Source of the DNA: Clostridiaceae bacterium | GTDB taxonomy: Bacteria; Bacillota; Clostridia; Saccharofermentanales; DTU023 | Length of the DNA: 11,410 nt | NCBI GenBank assembly: GCA_012511735.1 | Contig: JAAZFK010000123.1 | Location: forward strand, 1-11,410 | Direction: 5' to 3' | Part shown: positions 7,046 to 11,410 of the stretch, piece by piece | Numbering within the stretch: the first letter of the stretch is position 1 | Layout of the letters: each line of letters opens with the position of its first letter | The notes under the pieces: generated by a model | What the model saw: the letters and a program-made list of their open reading frames with translations, nothing else | Database searches by the model: none | Told to the model about the DNA's origin: nothing | Position numbers and translations under genes: made by a program

Positions 7046-8515
7046 ATGTCAAACGGATGGGATCATGACATCAATCTTTCGATGCTGACAGACTTTTACG
7101 AGTTGACCATGTCGAATGCATATTACAAGCAGGGGATGGTGGACACTATTGCTGTCTTCGATATGTTTTTCCGTGATATCCCGGAGCGGGGCGGATTCGC
7201 CATCATGGCGGGGGTCGAACAGCTGGTTGAGTATCTCTCCAACCTCCATTTCAGTGAAGAAGATCTGGCTTATCTGGAATCCCTGGATCAGTTTGATTCT
7301 GACTTTCTGGATTATTTACGTCACTTTACGTTCGACTGCGATGTCTGGGCGGTCCCGGAGGGCACGCCTATTTTCCCCGGAGAACCCATCGTGAAAGTGA
7401 AGGGTCCCATCATCCAGGCGCAAATGGTAGAGACCATGGTACTTCTCACCATCAACCATCAGAGCCTGATCGCGACCAAGTCTTCACGCATTGTCCGGGC
7501 AGCGGAAGGAAGAGGTATTCTGGAATTCGGTGCCAGACGGGCCCAGGGTTCTGACGCGTCCATCCTGGGCGCACGGGCCGCTTACATCGCCGGTGTCGCG
7601 GGTACTTCTTGCACAGTCGCGGGCGAGATCTTCAAGATTCCCGTCCTCGGCACCATGGCTCATAGCTGGGTTCAGGCTTTTTCAACGGAATACCAGGCTT
7701 TTGCCGCCTACGCGACCGCCTATCCCGATGACTGCCAACTCCTGGTTGATACCTACAATACCCTGCGTTGCGGTGTCCCCAACGCCATCAAGGTCAGCCG
7801 GGATATTCTGGAACCACAAGGTAAGCGCCTGAAGGCCATCCGGATCGATTCGGGTGACCTGGCCTATCTCTCCATCCGTGCCCGCGAGATGTTGGATGAG
7901 GCGGGGCTTAACGATTGCAAGATCACGGTCAGCAGCGCCATCGACGAATACCTGATCCGTGACCTGCTTCACCAGGGCGCGCAGGTCGATTCTTTCGGTG
8001 TTGGCGAGCGCCTGATTACCTCCCGGGCTGAGCCGGTCTTCAGCGGCGTCTACAAGCTGTCCGGCATTGAATCGAAAGGGGTCATGGAGCCACGGATGAA
8101 ACTGTCGGACAATCCGGAAAAGGTGACCAACCCGGGCGAAAAAGAGGTCTACCGGCTCTTTAACAAGGAGACGGGTCAAGTTGAAGCCGACCTGATTACC
8201 CTGTACGGAGAAGTAATCGACGAATCCAAACCGCTCACCATCTTCGATCCGCTGCACACCTGGAAGCGCAAGACCCTGACCAATTTCCGGGCGGAGCCGC
8301 TCCTGAAACCCTTATTCAGCAAGGGAGCTCCCTGCGAAGAAAAGCGAGACATCGAAGAGATTCGTTCGTTTTGCCGAGACCAACTGGACAGCTTGTGGGA
8401 TTCACTCAAGCGCTTTGAGAATCCCCAGGAATACTATGTCGATCTTTCGGTCGATCTCTGGTCTTTGAAAGAATCCTTCCTGCGTCAGGAGAGCTGTGGA
8501 TGGGCCAAGCCATGA
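7046..8515 (+). CDS. pncB: Nicotinate phosphoribosyltransferase
   Basis: This 489-residue enzyme joins nicotinate and PRPP, with ATP hydrolysis, to make nicotinate mononucleotide in NAD salvage (Preiss-Handler route). It matches the long bacterial NAPRTase family: LTDFYELTMSNAYYKQGM (14-31), VFDMFFRDIP, ILEFGARRAQGSDASILGAR (158-177), GTMAHSWVQAF (202-212) with His206 as the probable phosphorylated histidine, and RIDSGDLA (266-273) followed by SFGVGERL (316-323) in the phosphate-binding part of the barrel. AAGGAG at 7032-7037, overlapping the truA stop, supports ATG 7046; the 13-base gap places it in the truA transcript. It may explain how the cell uses nicotinate, a substrate some ECF S components import, but no such component is visible. 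Confidence 0.95.
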   Translation: MSNGWDHDINLSMLTDFYELTMSNAYYKQGMVDTIAVFDMFFRDIPERGGFAIMAGVEQLVEYLSNLHFSEEDLAYLESLDQFDSDFLDYLRHFTFDCDVWAVPEGTPIFPGEPIVKVKGPIIQAQMVETMVLLTINHQSLIATKSSRIVRAAEGRGILEFGARRAQGSDASILGARAAYIAGVAGTSCTVAGEIFKIPVLGTMAHSWVQAFSTEYQAFAAYATAYPDDCQLLVDTYNTLRCGVPNAIKVSRDILEPQGKRLKAIRIDSGDLAYLSIRAREMLDEAGLNDCKITVSSAIDEYLIRDLLHQGAQVDSFGVGERLITSRAEPVFSGVYKLSGIESKGVMEPRMKLSDNPEKVTNPGEKEVYRLFNKETGQVEADLITLYGEVIDESKPLTIFDPLHTWKRKTLTNFRAEPLLKPLFSKGAPCEEKRDIEEIRSFCRDQLDSLWDSLKRFENPQEYYVDLSVDLWSLKESFLRQESCGWAKP

Positions 8516-9354
8516 ATCTGGTCGATACGCACAACCACGTGACTCCCTGGTCACCCGACGCTACCCAGACCTACGAGCAGCTGATGGAAGAAACGGCCAG
8601 ACGGGGCTTACACGGCGTGGCGATTTGCGACCACTACGATCCCAACAGTAAGACGGACGATGAGTCTGCCTGGAAGTTCGATCCTCAAGCCTATATGGAT
8701 GCTTTTTACAGTAAACGGCGCATGCCCTCAAAGAGAAAGCCAGGCGATCCACCGGGTTTCCTTCTGGGTATTGAGCTGGATTGGATTCCCGAAAAAAAGC
8801 AGATCCTTCATCAAGTCTTCAATGATCATCCCTTTGATTTAGGGATTATCTCGATGCATTTCCTTCGTGGCCACGATCCCTATTATGTACCGGAAGCAAT
8901 TTATACGGACAAACTTGAAACCATCTACAATGAAGTCATCAATGACATCGCCGATTCTGCCGAGGAAATGAGCGAGGTGCAGATCATCGGGCATTTTGAT
9001 TACTTTTCCCGTTACGCGCCCGATGCCGACTCAAAGATGCGTTACCAACACGCCCCCCAAGCCTTCGACAGGCTTTTCAAAATCATGATTAAGAACGGAC
9101 AGGCCCTGGAAATCAACGTGGGAACGATCCATTCCTTAATGAAGCGCAGGGGCTATTCCACCAATGAGGCCATGCCCGACCATGTCATCCTGAACCGCTA
9201 CCGTGAACTGGGAGGCCGCTATTTCAGCATCTGTTCCGACGCCCACCATGTGGAGCGAAATGGCCTGCATATGGCGGAGGCGCTCGCTTACCTGAAGGGG
9301 CTGGGGATTACTGAGTTTGTCTGGTTTGAGGAGCGGGAGCTCCGCCTGCCTTAA
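8500..9354 (+). CDS. PHP-domain phosphoesterase, histidinol-phosphatase (HisK) type
   Basis: A 284-residue PHP-superfamily metal hydrolase. Candidate metal ligands fall in order: DTHNH (His11, His13), CDHYD (Asp44, His45), GIELD (Glu92), ISMHF (His120), IIGHFDYF (His165), EINVGT (Glu204) and CSDAHH (Asp247, His249). This layout is that of the HisK histidinol-phosphate phosphatases, which would dephosphorylate histidinol phosphate in histidine synthesis. No other his gene is nearby, and the family also contains phosphoesterases of unknown substrate, so the reaction is unproven. AGGAGAG (8487-8493) eight bases before ATG 8500 favours that start; ATG 8512, which would form an ATGA overlap with pncB, is the alternative. 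Either way the reading frames overlap, implying coupling to pncB. Confidence 0.85.
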   Translation: MGQAMNLVDTHNHVTPWSPDATQTYEQLMEETARRGLHGVAICDHYDPNSKTDDESAWKFDPQAYMDAFYSKRRMPSKRKPGDPPGFLLGIELDWIPEKKQILHQVFNDHPFDLGIISMHFLRGHDPYYVPEAIYTDKLETIYNEVINDIADSAEEMSEVQIIGHFDYFSRYAPDADSKMRYQHAPQAFDRLFKIMIKNGQALEINVGTIHSLMKRRGYSTNEAMPDHVILNRYRELGGRYFSICSDAHHVERNGLHMAEALAYLKGLGITEFVWFEERELRLP

Positions 9355-10580
9355 ACAGATCGATTCAAATAGTTTCTTTTGCATTCTTCGAAAAGCGGCA
9401 GCGATGATCGGATGCGTTCGGTTGAAACGCAGTAGGAAATCCTCAGGTAGCCCGGAAAGCCAAAACTGTCAGACGGAACCAACAGGAGATTGTAACGGGT
9501 CTTGGCAAACTCGGAGAAAGCCTCCGCGTCTCCTCCCGGGGCTTCAACGAAGAGATAGAAGGCACCCTGCGGCTTGACACAGGAATAACCTGCCTCGGTC
9601 AGTCCGTCGTAAAGAAGTCTGCGATTGAGATCATAGACCGTCATGTCCGGCTTGACATCCACACAAAGACCGACAACCCGTTGTATGAGTGATGGGGCGC
9701 AGACGTAGCCCAACGCCCTGGCAGCGCCGGCGATGGCATCGTAGATATCCTGCCATTGATCAAGCTCTGTCGGCACCAGTACATAACCGATACGCTCCCC
9801 AGGCAAGGAAAGCGCTTTGCTGTAGGAATAGCAAACGATGGTGTTTCTGTAGATGGAGGGGATGAAGGGCGTGCGCTTGCCATCGTAGACCAATTCGCGG
9901 TAAGGTTCATCGGATACGATGAATATCGGGTGTCCAAGCTCCCTGGATTTGTTTTCAAGAATAGCACCAAGTGCCTGCAGCTCAGCTCTTTCATAGAGTT
10001 TTCCGGAGGGATTGTTAGGCGAGTTGATGATGACAGCACGTGTGGACGATGTTATGGCGCTTTCGATGGCTTCCAGGGGCAGGGACAGGTTCGGCAGGCA
10101 GGAATGGACGCTTGTCAGGGTAGCGCCGTGACCTTCAACGAAGCATCTGTATTCGGGAAAATAGGGTGCGATGGCCAGAATCTCGTTTTCGGTGCCGGCC
10201 AGCGTTAAAGCGCGGAAGGTGGAGGATAAAGCCGCGGCCGCTCCACAGGTCAGGTAGAGGTTGTTTGCCTGATAACTGGTACCGTAGTTGCGGTTGAGGC
10301 CCTCGGCAATGGCTTGCCGGACTCGGGGATCGCCGGGGGCGCTGGTATAGCTGTGGAGAACCAAGGGCGGTTCATTATCCAGGAGAGAACGAAAGGCGTC
10401 CTCCACCTGACAGGGCGGGGGGACGCTGGGATTTCCAATGCTGAAGTCAAAGACCTGCTCCGATCCTTGTTCGCTGGCAATCTTCTTGCCGTATTCAAAT
10501 AACTCGCGGATGGCTGATTTCTGTCTTCCGTAGCCGAGCGCGCGTTCACTGCAGTAGCCGGGCATGTCGTCCTTGTTCAT
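9351..10580 (-). CDS. PLP-dependent aminotransferase, class I/II, probable partner of IorAB
   Basis: A 409-residue fold-type I aminotransferase. Landmarks are FDFSIGNPSVPPP (45-57), the cofactor-phosphate loop region LTCGAAAALSS (110-120), INSPNNPSG (185-193, Asn190), VSDEPYREL (222-230, Asp224 to the pyridine nitrogen, Tyr227), YSYSKALSLPGERIGY (251-266) with Lys255 forming the Schiff base, and LRISY (379-383) with Arg380 for the substrate carboxylate. ATG 10580 follows AGAGGAG (10586-10592 on this strand), 15 bases after the iorB stop. It is last in an iorA-iorB operon, which suggests it makes the 2-oxoacid that IorAB oxidises, probably from an aromatic amino acid. Substrate range cannot be read from sequence; an aspartate- or alanine-type specificity is possible. 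Confidence 0.93.
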   Translation of the reverse strand: MNKDDMPGYCSERALGYGRQKSAIRELFEYGKKIASEQGSEQVFDFSIGNPSVPPPCQVEDAFRSLLDNEPPLVLHSYTSAPGDPRVRQAIAEGLNRNYGTSYQANNLYLTCGAAAALSSTFRALTLAGTENEILAIAPYFPEYRCFVEGHGATLTSVHSCLPNLSLPLEAIESAITSSTRAVIINSPNNPSGKLYERAELQALGAILENKSRELGHPIFIVSDEPYRELVYDGKRTPFIPSIYRNTIVCYSYSKALSLPGERIGYVLVPTELDQWQDIYDAIAGAARALGYVCAPSLIQRVVGLCVDVKPDMTVYDLNRRLLYDGLTEAGYSCVKPQGAFYLFVEAPGGDAEAFSEFAKTRYNLLLVPSDSFGFPGYLRISYCVSTERIRSSLPLFEECKRNYLNRSV

Positions 10581-10595
10581 GGTGACTCCTCTCCG

Positions 10596-11198
10596 TCAGG
10601 ATGTCCCGCGAGCCAAGTCACGGCCCAGTGCGAAAGCTTTTTGATTGATTTTCAGGAATTTGAGTGGCAGATGTCTTTCAAGCGCGCGGTACCAGTCGAA
10701 TTCGTCCATCCCAAAAGCCCCAGCAAGGGCCCCCAACATGATGACATTCATGACTCGTGCATTGCCCAGCTTAACCGCCTGGTCGCCTGCGTCGAAAGCG
10801 ATGGTGCGAAATTGTTCTTCAAGCGCTTCAATGCAGTTGTCGGGGTATTCGGCAGCGCCTGACGCGACAGGCAGGGGCCTGATTCGGTAATCGTTCACTA
10901 CGATGACACCGTCGGGGCGCAACCAGTCACTCCAGCGGACGGCCTCCATGAGTTCGAAGGCAACCAGGATATCGGCCGCACCTTTGCCGACCAAGGGAGA
11001 ATGAACCTTATCGCCGTAGCGGACCGTGGTGGAAACGCTGCCACCCCGCTGAGCCATGCCGTGAATCTCACTCATTTTGACATCGTAACCGGCGTCGATC
11101 AGAGCCTGGGTCAGGATTCGGCTGACCAGGATGGTGCCCTGTCCGCCGACGCCCGCCAGGAGAATGGTTTTGACTTGATTCTTTTCCATATCACTCAC
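10596..11198 (-). CDS. iorB: Indolepyruvate:ferredoxin oxidoreductase beta subunit
   Basis: A 200-residue gamma-domain protein of the 2-oxoacid:acceptor oxidoreductase superfamily. With IorA it oxidatively decarboxylates arylpyruvates (indole-, phenyl-, p-hydroxyphenylpyruvate) to arylacetyl-CoA, CO2 and reduced ferredoxin in the cytoplasm of anaerobes. Key stretches are LLAGVGGQGTILVSRILTQA (13-32) and MSEIHGMAQRGGSVSTTVRYG (two landmarks: MSEIHGMAQRGG at 42-53 and SVSTTVRYG at 54-62). The GTG start (11198) overlaps the iorA stop as GTGA, a typical coupling overlap; ATG at 11189 would give 197 residues. It is followed closely by the aminotransferase. The length is normal and no domain is missing. 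Confidence 0.95.
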   Translation of the reverse strand: MSDMEKNQVKTILLAGVGGQGTILVSRILTQALIDAGYDVKMSEIHGMAQRGGSVSTTVRYGDKVHSPLVGKGAADILVAFELMEAVRWSDWLRPDGVIVVNDYRIRPLPVASGAAEYPDNCIEALEEQFRTIAFDAGDQAVKLGNARVMNVIMLGALAGAFGMDEFDWYRALERHLPLKFLKINQKAFALGRDLARGTS

Positions 11199-11410
11199 TC
11201 TTTTTTGATGGCGTCAAAAGGACACACCTGCAGGCAAACCGTGCAGCCTACACATTGATTGCGATCGATCATGGATTTCCCGTCGACAAAGAAGATGGCG
11301 GGACAGCCCACGCGCAGGCACATGCGGCAGCTGGTACACAGATCACGATCCACGTAGCACATGGCGGGCTCCAGGGGGAGGCGCTTGATCAGTACACATT
11401 GTCTTCTGAC
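11195..11410 (-). CDS. iorA: Indolepyruvate:ferredoxin oxidoreductase alpha subunit, C-terminal part
   Basis: This is the final 71 residues of a gene cut by the right window edge, ending at TGA 11197-11195. It carries a two-cluster ferredoxin domain: CTSCRMCLRVGCP and, after about 20 residues, CVGCTVCLQVCP, followed by FDAIKKE. The first motif is C-x2-C-x2-C-x4-C and the second C-x2-C-x2-C-x3-C, the arrangement at the C-terminus of IorA, where two [4Fe-4S] clusters pass electrons from the thiamine-diphosphate site to ferredoxin. Identification as IorA rather than another ferredoxin-tailed protein rests on this pattern plus the overlap with iorB. The catalytic domains lie outside the window. 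Confidence 0.9.
   Translation of the reverse strand, partial: VRRQCVLIKRLPLEPAMCYVDRDLCTSCRMCLRVGCPAIFFVDGKSMIDRNQCVGCTVCLQVCPFDAIKKE

Noticed and set aside
1..11410. CRISPR arrays, insertion sequences, phage genes, toxin-antitoxin or defence genes
   Set aside because: No regularly spaced repeats, transposase-like ORFs or terminal inverted repeats were seen; the window is almost fully occupied by recognisable housekeeping and metabolic genes.

Overview
The window reads as chromosome of an anaerobic Bacillota, most likely of the class Clostridia, with moderately high GC. Four things point there. The distal end of the ribosomal-protein superoperon runs infA-rpmJ-rpsM-rpsK-rpsD-rpoA-rplQ, with rpsD (S4) inside the alpha operon. 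An ECF-transporter energizing module and truA follow directly after rplQ. L17 is of the long, insertion-bearing type I recall from Clostridia. A ferredoxin-linked, oxygen-sensitive 2-oxoacid oxidoreductase (iorAB) lies at the far end. Genus and species cannot be told from this sequence alone.

Layout. Positions 1-3504 (+) hold translation and transcription core genes: IF-1, L36, S13, S11, S4, RNA polymerase alpha and L17. Most have strong Shine-Dalgarno sites and short gaps. The two wider gaps hold a candidate promoter (infA-rpmJ) and a 17-bp perfect dyad (rpmJ-rpsM). A clear intrinsic terminator at 3535-3582 closes this block. Positions 3599-7032 (+) hold the ECF energizing module, with EcfA1 and EcfA2 fused into one 588-residue polypeptide, then EcfT and TruA, all overlapping. 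In many Bacillota rplM-rpsI would come next. Here the strand instead continues with a nicotinate phosphoribosyltransferase (pncB-type) and an overlapping PHP-domain phosphoesterase of the histidinol-phosphatase type (7046-9354).

Positions 9351-11410 (-) hold a converging operon read from the right edge: the C-terminal ferredoxin domain of indolepyruvate oxidoreductase alpha (iorA, cut by the window), iorB and a class I/II PLP aminotransferase. Together these would deaminate aromatic or similar amino acids to 2-oxoacids and oxidize these to acyl-CoA while reducing ferredoxin, a common amino-acid fermentation route. The two convergent gene sets meet with their stop codons interlocked in a single TTAA, leaving no intergenic terminator space.

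I saw no tRNA, rRNA, CRISPR array, insertion sequence, phage gene or defence system. The window is mostly conserved housekeeping sequence. The most notable points are the EcfA1-EcfA2 fusion, the replacement of rplM-rpsI by an NAD-salvage/PHP pair, the palindrome ahead of rpsM, and the interlocked convergent stops. None of these amounts to a clearly new biological system.
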